Shown: piece by piece, positions 16,209 through 25,289 of the stretch | Layout: every line of letters begins with the position of its first letter | Numbering within the stretch: the first letter of the stretch is position 1 | Notes under the pieces: model-generated | Told to the model about the DNA's origin: nothing | What the model saw: only the letters and a program-made list of their open reading frames with translations | Database searches by the model: none | NCBI GenBank assembly: GCA_001801025.1 | Contig: MGWO01000013.1 | Coordinates: forward strand, 264,476-328,475 | DNA length: 64,000 nt | Source: Gallionellales bacterium GWA2_54_124 | Lineage (GTDB): Bacteria > Pseudomonadota > Gammaproteobacteria > Burkholderiales > Gallionellaceae | Direction: 5' to 3' | Made by a program: the position numbers and the translations under genes

Positions 16209-18320
16209 TCAGCACGTGGGGCATGTTCGTCGAGCCTTTCCGTCCACCTGAGAGACAACAGAACCACAGTCCGGGCATTCCCACACCCATTGCTTGACCT
16301 CACAGTCCATGCACTTTCCGTAGTGCATATTGTTGGTCGTGTTCAGCGGATCGAAGAAGACGCCCTCCACGGAACCGCAAGCATCGCAAGCGGCGAACGC
16401 AATGGCATCGCTGACTACGCCGAAGCCACAGCAGTGGCAGAAGTAATTTTCCGAAGCCCTCAAGCAAAAACTTTCATTTCCACACATATAGCACTTCAAA
16501 ACTTTCTCGGCATCCAGACTTTCAAGTGCCGCATCAACGGCTTCCGCGCGGTAGGGGCCGAAATTGACCAACTTATTGAAGTTTTGTTCGCTCAAAAATC
16601 GGCGGTAGTTCTCCATCTCGCCAACATCGCGTGCTTCGCCGAGTGCAAATATTGACAAGACTCGCGCCAAAATGTGAACGCAGCTAAGCTTCACCGACTC
16701 AGGATCGACCTCTGATGCAAAATGAACGAGATCATTCCGAAGGTTTACGAGTTCATTGATGAGCCTTTTCTCATCATCCATCAATCCTTCGATCGCACCG
16801 ACTAAATCGAGAACTTTGCCGAATCCAAGCGTGCTGAAATTACCCTCTTTCACAGCTCGATCGAGGTTCTCCGACGGCAGCTTGCCTTGAACAATTGACT
16901 GGAGCCCTGCTTCTCGAACCATTCGATATTTCGCCAAGAGCTCGACGGATGTTTGGATAGAGATAACTGCAACTTTCGCTGTTTGATTCGAAAGGTTACC
17001 TTCGAATAGCAATTCAAGGCCTCCATTCAAGAAATCAACTGCGTTGTCGAGAATGCGCTCAGCCGCGTCGATGGAGGCGGAATGATCCGGATCCACATCC
17101 GGCGTATTCTCTGGCGGACGTTTGGGCTGAGGATTGTCGATGTACGGTGAGTCAAACATCGATCTGGCACGCCACCCCGTTTGTCCATTGTCGATCAGAA
17201 CCCAATGCCTTGGATCCGCCTTCGGCGTCGGAAGCGGCTTCTTCAAATTCATCCTATCAAGGTAACGCTCGGTAAACTTAACCTTGTCCATCACTCGAAA
17301 AACAATGTTTTCGACAGACGGGCCACGCACCAAATTCGCAGACCCGCTCATTACCTCACAACCCCGCTCAGACACCGCCGCGAAAAACTTTGCATGAAAG
17401 TCCTGCTTTCTCACGTCCATGGCTATAATTTTGTTCTCAAGCCCAAACTTTTCAAGCAGATCCACCGGAACTCCACTCGAATTCATGGCTTTCTTGTAGG
17501 CCGTGTAGGTTGCTCCGCGAGTTAGAAAAACGGATTTCTCGGCGTTGAGAATTCCAAGCAGCCAACTCCATATGGCCAACTGATCTTCATAAGACATGTA
17601 GGTCGTTCCTACAAACGGAGAGACAATCAGCACTTGCTCTGCTAGCAAGTTCCAACGTATAACAAGTTTCTCCAGAAAGTCCATGGCATCGTTCTTGGAT
17701 ACGATGCCATCTAACGTTTCTTCCATTACGGCACCAGAAACATCAGCAAGAAAGAAGTCATTTGTCGAGCTTGGGCTGTTTTTGGTTCCCATTGCAAGCC
17801 GTGTATAAAAGGTGGCCGTATGTTTTCCTCGGCATGGGCAAGTCACGGGAACGCGTACCAATGCAATGTCGTGCCTTGGCCCTCCCTTCAAGAGGTAATT
17901 CACCGCAGTGCCATAGGCTGCGAGAATTTCCGCGATATTTGTTTGTAAGTTATTCTTTGCAAGCATCTCCAAGTTGGATGCATTCTTAGCACATCGGTAG
18001 AGTGGAACTGCTGAGTAATTGAATGACCAAGAATTCTGGTTTAGATCAATATTGTGCTGCAGCACATCACATGCAATGATCGCTCGATCTCCGGCAAAGG
18101 GCTCCTCATGCCTTGACCTAATTTGCCTGCTAAGGGCACCGCTAGATTCCCGAGGATTGCTGAGTTCGATGACAAATTGCTTGTTGCACCGGGAGCATTC
18201 AACCTCCCAATAGCCTCGGTCATTTTCAACGGGGAATCTAATTTCGATGTAATGGTGAGGTTGATCGCAAAAAGGGCAATTTGCGACATGTGTGACTTGA
18301 TCCGTACTGATTGCGCTCAT
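16209..18320 (-). CDS. PLD-like / HEPN-like / zinc-ribbon protein
   Basis: A 703-residue multidomain protein, probably a nuclease or a nucleic-acid sensor. In order: an N-terminal zinc knuckle (CPFC at 15-18, CSRC at 42-45); a phospholipase-D-type region with HAK (309-311) and SGSANL (325-330), one HKD-like half that would need to dimerise; a helical segment with the HEPN RNase motif R-x4-H (LRNDLVH, R528 and H533); and C-terminal zinc ribbons (CYMCGNESFC, CHCCGFG, CDACG, CMDC, CPDCG, CPTC). Each part is seen directly; catalytic activity is inferred. AAGGAC precedes the ATG but lies inside an inverted repeat at 18328-18344. It follows the 1095-residue gene by 155 bases on the same strand and may be part of that system or a separate one. 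Confidence 0.7.
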   Translation of the reverse strand: MSAISTDQVTHVANCPFCDQPHHYIEIRFPVENDRGYWEVECSRCNKQFVIELSNPRESSGALSRQIRSRHEEPFAGDRAIIACDVLQHNIDLNQNSWSFNYSAVPLYRCAKNASNLEMLAKNNLQTNIAEILAAYGTAVNYLLKGGPRHDIALVRVPVTCPCRGKHTATFYTRLAMGTKNSPSSTNDFFLADVSGAVMEETLDGIVSKNDAMDFLEKLVIRWNLLAEQVLIVSPFVGTTYMSYEDQLAIWSWLLGILNAEKSVFLTRGATYTAYKKAMNSSGVPVDLLEKFGLENKIIAMDVRKQDFHAKFFAAVSERGCEVMSGSANLVRGPSVENIVFRVMDKVKFTERYLDRMNLKKPLPTPKADPRHWVLIDNGQTGWRARSMFDSPYIDNPQPKRPPENTPDVDPDHSASIDAAERILDNAVDFLNGGLELLFEGNLSNQTAKVAVISIQTSVELLAKYRMVREAGLQSIVQGKLPSENLDRAVKEGNFSTLGFGKVLDLVGAIEGLMDDEKRLINELVNLRNDLVHFASEVDPESVKLSCVHILARVLSIFALGEARDVGEMENYRRFLSEQNFNKLVNFGPYRAEAVDAALESLDAEKVLKCYMCGNESFCLRASENYFCHCCGFGVVSDAIAFAACDACGSVEGVFFDPLNTTNNMHYGKCMDCEVKQWVWECPDCGSVVSQVDGKARRTCPTC

Positions 18321-18327
18321 TTAGCGT

Positions 18328-18344
18328 CCTTATGGTTGATAAGG
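18328..18344. promoter_or_regulatory. 6-5-6 inverted repeat over the PLD-HEPN gene start
   Basis: CCTTAT-GGTTG-ATAAGG is a perfect dyad covering the Shine-Dalgarno of the gene starting at 18320. It could be a repressor operator or an RNA hairpin hiding the ribosome site. It has the same 6-5-6 geometry as the dyad at 26604-26620, though a different sequence. Confidence 0.45.
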
Positions 18345-18475
18345 ATCATATTTTCTATGGACAACTGTAAACCTCCCTAATCAGGGGGCACCAATTCCAG
18401 AAATTTTTGGGATGATGCAGACTCGATGAAAATACCATTGCTCTAAAAAACTGGTCATGCTTGCCCTCTGTTTAC

Positions 18476-21400
18476 CTAATTATCCAATTTAACTACAACA
18501 TTCGCCCCATCTGATTCAGAGCTCCCTGCCCAGATGACGTAAAGTTGGTGAACTGGGGTTTTTCCTCGCTCATAGGCATCGAAGGTTGCTTCTACCTCCA
18601 GAGGCCTTTCCCTCAGCGACAGCGCATCGTTGGTACCGAGATTAAATAAATGAGTGCCATAATGCCGTTGGGAGCGCTTTATGAAACGAGACTTGATGTC
18701 ATCTTCGACCTCTGGTTGGTTAGAAAGCAGGTGCATTCCGTTGTCTGACGGAAATGCCACACAGGCGAATCCGTTGTCCTTGGCAATTTCAATGGCTACG
18801 TCAAAATATGCATCCACGATGGATGCAACAGAATAATTGGTTACCATCTCCTGCATAGGATTAATGGCTCGAATGATGAGACTCGGTTGCGTGCGATGAA
18901 GGATAGGGAGAACTTCTATATAAAGCAAAGCCATACCAGCGATTCGTTGCACATTAGGCTCAAAAACCAACAAATGGGCTTGGCGTTCTTCAAGCCACAT
19001 TTCCGTGTTGTGCCGCGTACAAAGCTTGGCTGCTTCTTTTGCGAAGAAGGCCGCTGGGTGCTTTGAGACTATGGCGAATAGTGAAGCAGCGTTTTGTGAC
19101 GCACTGGTTGCTTCGGCGAACTTGGATAATTCGCGTCGCGCCCAAGTGGCCCCGACCTGCAAGACCTTGTCTTGTGTGTGGCTGAGAGCGCGCATAAGCC
19201 AATCGCTAGTAGACTCTTTCGATCCTTCGACAGCATGTTCTCCTAACTTGGAAGCCAGCATTGCAGCATCTTTCGTGCTGAATCGATGCGCAAATTGCTC
19301 AAGTTTGGTGGCGAGCGCATCAGGCAGCACGATTTCGAAGAGCGTGACCAACTCCGTCACGCTTTGTCGACCTATTAGGCTCTCCTCGTCAACCTGGAGG
19401 ATTGATTCGAATTTCCGGTATGTCCATTGATTTATCGTTGCATCACCACTTGCAGCGGCTAGGAGAACCCCCAAATGACAGGCCAGTGACTGGACATCTG
19501 CTGCCTTGTTCTTTAGGGCTTTCGGACTCAAATGCTTGCATGCTGTAAACATGTCTCGGAAATTGCTCTCTGAGAATCTTTCAGCGAAAACTGTGGCACG
19601 TTGCAGTGCATTCAGACTGGTGCGATCCAATGGTCTCTTAAGTCGCCAGCGCATCGAATGCCATGCCATTGGATAAGATGGTCGCAGGGTTAATCGCTCC
19701 AAGTCCTGAACTCTTCCTATAACGTGAGGCCAGAAGGACTGAACCGTTTCCACCGAGGAGCGATAGATAAGTGCAATGGCATCCTCCTCCAATGTTGTTA
19801 GCATTGCCCCGGTAGGACCGCCTCCCTTTTGAAGACCGACCAGTAGAGGAGTCAAGTTTTGGAGTGCATCCTTCAAATTTCCAGGCGAAATCCAAGCAGC
19901 TTCGATTAGGGTTGAGAGGAAAACTCCATCAGTCTGACTCAAGATAGTGGGAAGAATCGGCTCCATGTGATTCCGTTCTTCTTTGATGGCCGCCTTCCTT
20001 TTCGCATGATATGCATTTTGTGTGAGTTCGTCGGCGTTGTACGGCCATTGTCCTAAACTAGCTGTGACCCGTTGGTCAATGGATTGAGAGATGCGTAATT
20101 GGTTGCCTTCCAGCAGATTGAAACTTTTGCGCTCAAATGCATCGTCTAGCAACCTCTTGTCTAGGGCGTCGAACTTTTCCCTGCTGTGGTAGCCATCGAT
20201 TCCCATTGCATCGTGGTAAAACCAGTCGAGGAGGGATTTGAGCGTTTTTAGTTTGCGATCTTCAACCAAATAGGACAAGAGTGGAGTGCCTAAGGGCGCA
20301 AGCTTCAAGGATCGTTGTAGCGCATCAATACCAACAAGCTCAATTTCCGACATCAGGTAGTCGAAGGCCCCTTGGTGGCCGCCCTTTCCTGCAAGCTTTG
20401 CCCAATCGGCTGCACGCTGGCTTGTAGTTCCGGGGGCGCATTGCGTGAGGATGGAAAGCCAACCTGCAAGCGTTTTTGCCTCCATAATTGTGTAACAGTT
20501 CTGAAAGGCAAGGACGCCGTTGGCATCACCGTAACCGTACCGTGTCAGCTCGCCCAGAAACGCGGCCAAGTCATTCCCGCTTCTTAAGTAAGTGTTGCAT
20601 TGGCCGAGCTGCTCGATGGTCAGAAAATGAGGTGCACCTGCGAGGATACGCAATTCAAGTAGCTGAGTATCCGTTCCATAGTCAGGCTTGAGAGAAAGGA
20701 GCATCGTCTGACAAGTGGCGAGGTCTATGATATTGGCACCGAGTTGAGCGAGACATTGAACCGCTTCTTTTGATATCAACCTCCGCGCTTCCAACAGTGG
20801 TCTGAATAGACCTATCTCTTCGGTGGTTTGCGCGCCGATGACATTGAGCAAAAATTCCCAACATTCCGGTGGTGTTTGCCACAGACAATCATCGACTTTG
20901 TTAAGGACCTCTGAAATATCGATTACCTGAGCTGCCTTAAGTAGTTCAAGATTTTGACTAAGTTGTTCAGGATCAAGATGCAAGAACGATCGCAGGAATA
21001 GGTTAGCTATTTGACTATGATTTACCCTATGCTCTTGAAACAAACGAACAGTTTTGCGAGCCAGGAACGGCTGAGTTTCTTCGAAGTGAGATACTCTGAA
21101 GCAGTCGTTGTCACTCTTGATAGTCCAAGCAAGTTCGTCGGATGATTGAACTACACCCTCATCCACGAGGATCCATAACCCCCCCCGGGGTAGGCGTGTT
21201 TTGGAGATCGGTAGAGCGTTGCTGATTTTTGTCGGGTCGGAGAGTCCAATATGGATACAAGATTGAAGTTCGGATACGTCCAAGTGGCGAATTTGCTCAT
21301 ACTCATGAATGTTTTTTATTTGAGCATGCCGCAACAGGACGAAATCCAATAGTTCACAGTAATAATCTGCCCCAGATATTGAACGACTTATAAATTTGTC

Positions 21401-21763
21401 GAAGACATATTTCCTGCCCTCAAAGGTTCCGATGCAATTTAGTTTTGCGCGGGCGTAGCGAAAATTCTTTTCGTCAGGCAGTAACAAACGGAGATGTTGA
21501 AAAAAAATGTTCCAACGATCCGGAATTAGAGGTTGCGGCGAGGGGATTTGCAAAATCCGCCGGATGTGGTGTTCCCGCTCAGGATTTTGATACAGCAGAT
21601 CCGTGATATTCCAAGCTACGTGACTTTGGATTTTCTCAAGGCGTTCGCGAAGTAACTTGAGAGGATGTGGTGCTGGCTCCCCCCAGCTAGTTTTCCGCTC
21701 AGATTTTCCTGCTGAGGATTGCTCCCACATCTCTTCACGAAATTTGCGATAGCTTATAGTCAT
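18476..21763 (-). CDS. Unrecognised 1095-residue helical protein
   Basis: No family recognised and no P-loop, nuclease or membrane motif found. The sequence is rich in Leu, Ala and amphipathic helices throughout, such as AKLAGKGGHQGAFDYLMSEI, VTELVTLFEIVLPDALATKL and ASKLGEHAVEG. It looks like a large alpha-solenoid or scaffold. The last 150 residues are more mixed (SLIIRAINPMQEM, NGFACVAFPSDNGMHLL). The open frame extends to 21844 inside the patatin gene, but the ATG at 21763 is eight bases after that gene's stop with AAGG seven bases ahead, so translation is coupled. It is the fourth gene of the MBL / E2-E1-JAB / patatin operon. A recognition or effector scaffold role is a guess. Confidence 0.75.
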   Translation of the reverse strand: MTISYRKFREEMWEQSSAGKSERKTSWGEPAPHPLKLLRERLEKIQSHVAWNITDLLYQNPEREHHIRRILQIPSPQPLIPDRWNIFFQHLRLLLPDEKNFRYARAKLNCIGTFEGRKYVFDKFISRSISGADYYCELLDFVLLRHAQIKNIHEYEQIRHLDVSELQSCIHIGLSDPTKISNALPISKTRLPRGGLWILVDEGVVQSSDELAWTIKSDNDCFRVSHFEETQPFLARKTVRLFQEHRVNHSQIANLFLRSFLHLDPEQLSQNLELLKAAQVIDISEVLNKVDDCLWQTPPECWEFLLNVIGAQTTEEIGLFRPLLEARRLISKEAVQCLAQLGANIIDLATCQTMLLSLKPDYGTDTQLLELRILAGAPHFLTIEQLGQCNTYLRSGNDLAAFLGELTRYGYGDANGVLAFQNCYTIMEAKTLAGWLSILTQCAPGTTSQRAADWAKLAGKGGHQGAFDYLMSEIELVGIDALQRSLKLAPLGTPLLSYLVEDRKLKTLKSLLDWFYHDAMGIDGYHSREKFDALDKRLLDDAFERKSFNLLEGNQLRISQSIDQRVTASLGQWPYNADELTQNAYHAKRKAAIKEERNHMEPILPTILSQTDGVFLSTLIEAAWISPGNLKDALQNLTPLLVGLQKGGGPTGAMLTTLEEDAIALIYRSSVETVQSFWPHVIGRVQDLERLTLRPSYPMAWHSMRWRLKRPLDRTSLNALQRATVFAERFSESNFRDMFTACKHLSPKALKNKAADVQSLACHLGVLLAAASGDATINQWTYRKFESILQVDEESLIGRQSVTELVTLFEIVLPDALATKLEQFAHRFSTKDAAMLASKLGEHAVEGSKESTSDWLMRALSHTQDKVLQVGATWARRELSKFAEATSASQNAASLFAIVSKHPAAFFAKEAAKLCTRHNTEMWLEERQAHLLVFEPNVQRIAGMALLYIEVLPILHRTQPSLIIRAINPMQEMVTNYSVASIVDAYFDVAIEIAKDNGFACVAFPSDNGMHLLSNQPEVEDDIKSRFIKRSQRHYGTHLFNLGTNDALSLRERPLEVEATFDAYERGKTPVHQLYVIWAGSSESDGANVVVKLDN

Positions 21764-21771
21764 TGGAAGCC

Positions 21772-22977
21772 TTATTGCTGTAGCTCTCCCCGCAGATGAG
21801 ACGTGGCGGAGTTTGGCGTTTGGGACATCATTTCTATATTCCACTTGGCAGTCTCATACCCATTTCTTTCCAAGAGGTCAAAGGTGCCCTCACTCAATTT
21901 TCCCAGTGTAGTGCTGTAGGTCGCCGCTCGTCTTGCGTCATCGGCAGGCAACCAAGTGTAGGTTAAGAGCTTTGCTGCAAGAGCTTCTCGACCCTTTGCA
22001 AATCGTTTGATAGACGACTCCGCTGCCATGCCAATACCCACATACGCTCCAGAGGCATAGTTACTCTGCAAGAAATTTACGAAAGCTCGAACGCGCAATG
22101 CCCGACATTGATCAAGCGCGATATCAGCAATCCGCTTAAACCGGAATGGATTCAACGGATGGGGAATGGCCTGACGCGCTAGTGGTGCACCGCCGTCGGA
22201 CACGAGCAGGTAGGTTATGTCGGAGGGCAGTGTTTTATCCTTTTTCAGTGATTGCTGACCCACATCGAACATCGGCTCAATACCAAGGTTATCGTAGAGC
22301 CCACCGTCATACAAGTGCAGGTGGTTGTAGGGTGGTTGATATGACTCGGGTTCGGTAGCATTCCACTGCTTCCGCTTCTTCCAGTGAAATTTCATGGTTT
22401 TGAGGGTCAGAGGCCCAATACCACCCGGGAATGCGGCTGAAATAGCCATGGCTCTGGCAAGAGAAAAGTCGTCGACATTGGCATATCCCAGCTCGTAGTC
22501 ACCCATCGTTCCACTCTTGAAACGATAGCGTCGTCCCGTTTCTCCCGTCGTGCAATTGATGGACCAGACTGGGGCACCATCAAGAGCGCTGAGTGGTACT
22601 TTGACACCCCACAAGCCTCGAATGGCCTGGGCCAGCACGTTTGCGCGGGAAAGAATAAAACACCAGTTCAGAGGGTTCAATACCAACCGGAGGATTGCCG
22701 AGCATTGCAAAGACTGGGTAGTTAGTGTCTGCCGGATGTGCGGAAAAACTTCGCGCAGGTAGGTTTCTGACGCTGGCCAACGGTAATTTCCATGCTGAAA
22801 CACAAGGCCGACAAATAGGCTGCCACCTGACACGGACGAAACATGGACAACCTTTTCGAGAAGCCCTTGCTCAGCCAGATACCGCAGAACACCGGCATGA
22901 AAGGCGGCTGCGCGCACGCCGCCCCCCGAAAGTGCAAGACCAATAGCGCCGACTGGTTCTCTTAGAGACTCGTTCAT
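21772..22977 (-). CDS. Patatin-like phospholipase
   Basis: Predicted lipid acyl hydrolase. The 401-residue protein has the oxyanion loop SGGGVRAAAFHAG (residues 17-29), a nucleophile elbow VSSVSGGSL with Ser50 as the likely catalytic serine, AISAAFPGG (178-186) typical of the fold, and the catalytic Asp in YDGGLYDN (Asp224). A hydrophobic stretch at about 95-110 may help membrane contact. CBASS CapV effectors are phospholipases of this fold, activated by cyclic nucleotides; here no nucleotide cyclase is nearby, so the trigger must differ. The ATG overlaps the stop of the E2-E1-JAB gene as ATGA, which argues for stoichiometric coupling. Confidence 0.88.
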   Translation of the reverse strand: MNESLREPVGAIGLALSGGGVRAAAFHAGVLRYLAEQGLLEKVVHVSSVSGGSLFVGLVFQHGNYRWPASETYLREVFPHIRQTLTTQSLQCSAILRLVLNPLNWCFILSRANVLAQAIRGLWGVKVPLSALDGAPVWSINCTTGETGRRYRFKSGTMGDYELGYANVDDFSLARAMAISAAFPGGIGPLTLKTMKFHWKKRKQWNATEPESYQPPYNHLHLYDGGLYDNLGIEPMFDVGQQSLKKDKTLPSDITYLLVSDGGAPLARQAIPHPLNPFRFKRIADIALDQCRALRVRAFVNFLQSNYASGAYVGIGMAAESSIKRFAKGREALAAKLLTYTWLPADDARRAATYSTTLGKLSEGTFDLLERNGYETAKWNIEMMSQTPNSATSHLRGELQQ

Positions 22978-25286
22978 GCTGCACTTCCCTCCCCAAGAGA
23001 AATCGAAATATCAGTTTCGCCTACGATGATCATCAGTCCCGGCACTCCGTCCATAGCCAAAGTTTCAGCAAGATAGGCAAGTAACTCAGCATCTACGGCA
23101 CTGGGCACAGCAGATGAATGCCGTGGATGTGAGTGCCATTCACCTAAATAGCCAACGATGTTCGCGGTCAATGCCGCCGCTCGTTCTATTGTCTCCCGAA
23201 CGCCCGTCGCGCCACGGGTGAAGCCTGCCCTGCTGGCAAGACTATCTGTCGGAGCAGGCAGCACATCTACGATGTGAATGACTTTTCGCTTCTGATCCGC
23301 ATAGCCAAGGATTACTCCGCCGGTCTCATTCGGCAGTGACTCGGTGCGGATGCTCTTCAGTTTTTTGGTAAGTCCCTCGTCCCACGCAACCCGCCATGCT
23401 CCGAGAGATGCTACTTGGGACTCCTCTACAGGAACGATTTTGCCAGCCAGTGCTCCTGTTTTGTCGTCCATTAACCACACGCGAATCTGAGCTTCAGGCA
23501 TGGCCGACAGCAATCTTATTTGCCGCGCAAGCGTCGAAGCATGCAATTGAACAACCTCCTGAGATAGCACTCCTGAAAGATCTCGGCAGCCGCCTCCCAC
23601 CCAATAGGACCCGTGATGGCCGTTTAAATGAGAAGCACCCCAATCACTGTTCAGAATCGCTCGGTAATACTGGGCCTCCATGGAACTCAGGCGAACCTTG
23701 CGAGTGGCATCTTCAAGCATCAGAACTGAATCACGCCCCGACGGAGTGAAGAAAGAGGAAACCATACGCGGGCTATCGTTGCTGTCTGACAAATCGCGCG
23801 GCACCTCCAGTGTCGTGGTTGCATCGACTAGTAGAGTTGCCCCTGAAATAGCGGCCTTGACTTCATCGTTGCCGAAATCTGTGACTTTTGCAGAAATGGC
23901 TGTTGGTTTTGGTGCTGTTGGCCAAGTTAGGCCTGCCATATGAGCTACAACATCGACCTTTGCCCAGCCGATATGTAGATCCTTGGCGATATGACGAACG
24001 AGGTTGTGCGCATGCAATATATCGTCATCAATGAGCGTCCAATTCCCCCATCCGACGCGACACCATAGGTCAGCCATGCAACCACCTAGTGCGCCCACAC
24101 CTGCGAGAACTCCACGGAAGTCAGCGCCTTCATCCGGTATGCCGGAGGCTTTGCGAGCATCTTTCGGGGTGAATGCAACTCGAACATCAACCGGTTCAAC
24201 GGTTAGATTGCGCCACGTATCCGAAGCAGAGGAGGTAGTGCCTGTTGCGCCAATAAGCGAAAGGTTATTGGCATATGCTTTGCCGTTGGTGCCATCAAAT
24301 GCGGCGCTGCATGCGATGCCCAGACTTGCAATGTTAGTGTCATGAACAATGAATCCAGTGACATCTGTTCGTTCAGGGGCTACACCTTCCGTCCTAACTA
24401 TAGTTATCTGCAGCAACAAAAGAATGTGCTGCACATGTGGGTTTCGAATTGAAAGCCCTTCGCTTGGCACCTTCTGCTTCACTGTCTCGATGAGATTGGT
24501 GCTGAATTCGGAACCTCGGGTTGCCAGTTGGTCATGCAGCTGGCCTAACGTTGCTGGGTAGCGTTCAATGCCGGCTGAGACGGCTGGCGGGACTTGGATG
24601 ACCAAGACATCAAGCCTTGGATCATGGGCATCAGCCTTCGCCGTATTTTTTGGTTCTAATATCCCGCGCAGCACGGTCCCATTAGCTCGTGAAGATGCGC
24701 TTGCCAACCGCAAAACCTCGGACGGATTTGCTACACGCTCATTGAAGTCGGCCGGCAGAACGATCTGATAAGGAGGCACAAAATACAGCCGTTCAAGAGG
24801 CTGGTCGCTTCGGTGCAGCGTTCCCAGGGCGGTTTCACGTAGCCACCAAAGTATCCGCTGCAAATGCTTCGCAGGCGTCCAAGTTCGTTCTACTGCGCTC
24901 CAAGGCTCAAAGTACAAACACAAAGAGGCAGGCTCGCCCCGTAGAACGTGGTTCTGATGAAGAGTAGGGGGAAAGCCAACTCGGAGGGCTCGAACTTCGT
25001 GCAGCGTAATCAGTCCGGGACCATGCAAGAGCAATAGGCGCTCACGATTTTTGATTCCGACAGAATTGCGAGACGGCACGGTTCCATCGCAGCACTCGAC
25101 GACAATCCCATCGACGATTTTCGGACTTTGGTCTGTTTCTTGGTCATCTCCCAAGCGCCGCAACTCCACAACCTCAAAGGCGGGATGCCTTTGGCACGCA
25201 GCGAGAAGCTGTCGTGCCTCGTCGTAAGCCAATCTGTCCGGATCGAAGTCGGGCAGCACTTTTCCTATGGAGATGTACTCGGTCAT
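22974..25286 (-). CDS. E2-E1-JAB triple-fusion ubiquitin-like conjugation enzyme
   Basis: A single 770-residue chain carrying a whole conjugation/deconjugation set. The N-terminal E2-like domain has the catalytic cysteine in SLCLYFEPW (about Cys123) followed by LQRILWWLRETA. The E1/ThiF domain has the nucleotide loop LAGVGALGGC (about 395-404), LIDDDILHAHNLVR (about 418-431), and a candidate catalytic Cys in VGGGCRDLS (about 567). The C-terminal JAB/JAMM protease has NETGGVILG (Glu654) and EWHSHP with a downstream S-x2-D (His718, His720, Asp732). In CBASS, Cap2 (E1-E2) and Cap3 (JAB) prime the cyclase; here they are fused and no cyclase is present. I use the ATG at 25286; a GTG at 25289 is also possible. 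It is the middle gene of a coupled operon. Confidence 0.9.
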   Translation of the reverse strand: MTEYISIGKVLPDFDPDRLAYDEARQLLAACQRHPAFEVVELRRLGDDQETDQSPKIVDGIVVECCDGTVPSRNSVGIKNRERLLLLHGPGLITLHEVRALRVGFPPTLHQNHVLRGEPASLCLYFEPWSAVERTWTPAKHLQRILWWLRETALGTLHRSDQPLERLYFVPPYQIVLPADFNERVANPSEVLRLASASSRANGTVLRGILEPKNTAKADAHDPRLDVLVIQVPPAVSAGIERYPATLGQLHDQLATRGSEFSTNLIETVKQKVPSEGLSIRNPHVQHILLLLQITIVRTEGVAPERTDVTGFIVHDTNIASLGIACSAAFDGTNGKAYANNLSLIGATGTTSSASDTWRNLTVEPVDVRVAFTPKDARKASGIPDEGADFRGVLAGVGALGGCMADLWCRVGWGNWTLIDDDILHAHNLVRHIAKDLHIGWAKVDVVAHMAGLTWPTAPKPTAISAKVTDFGNDEVKAAISGATLLVDATTTLEVPRDLSDSNDSPRMVSSFFTPSGRDSVLMLEDATRKVRLSSMEAQYYRAILNSDWGASHLNGHHGSYWVGGGCRDLSGVLSQEVVQLHASTLARQIRLLSAMPEAQIRVWLMDDKTGALAGKIVPVEESQVASLGAWRVAWDEGLTKKLKSIRTESLPNETGGVILGYADQKRKVIHIVDVLPAPTDSLASRAGFTRGATGVRETIERAAALTANIVGYLGEWHSHPRHSSAVPSAVDAELLAYLAETLAMDGVPGLMIIVGETDISISLGEGSAA

Positions 25287-25289
25287 CAC

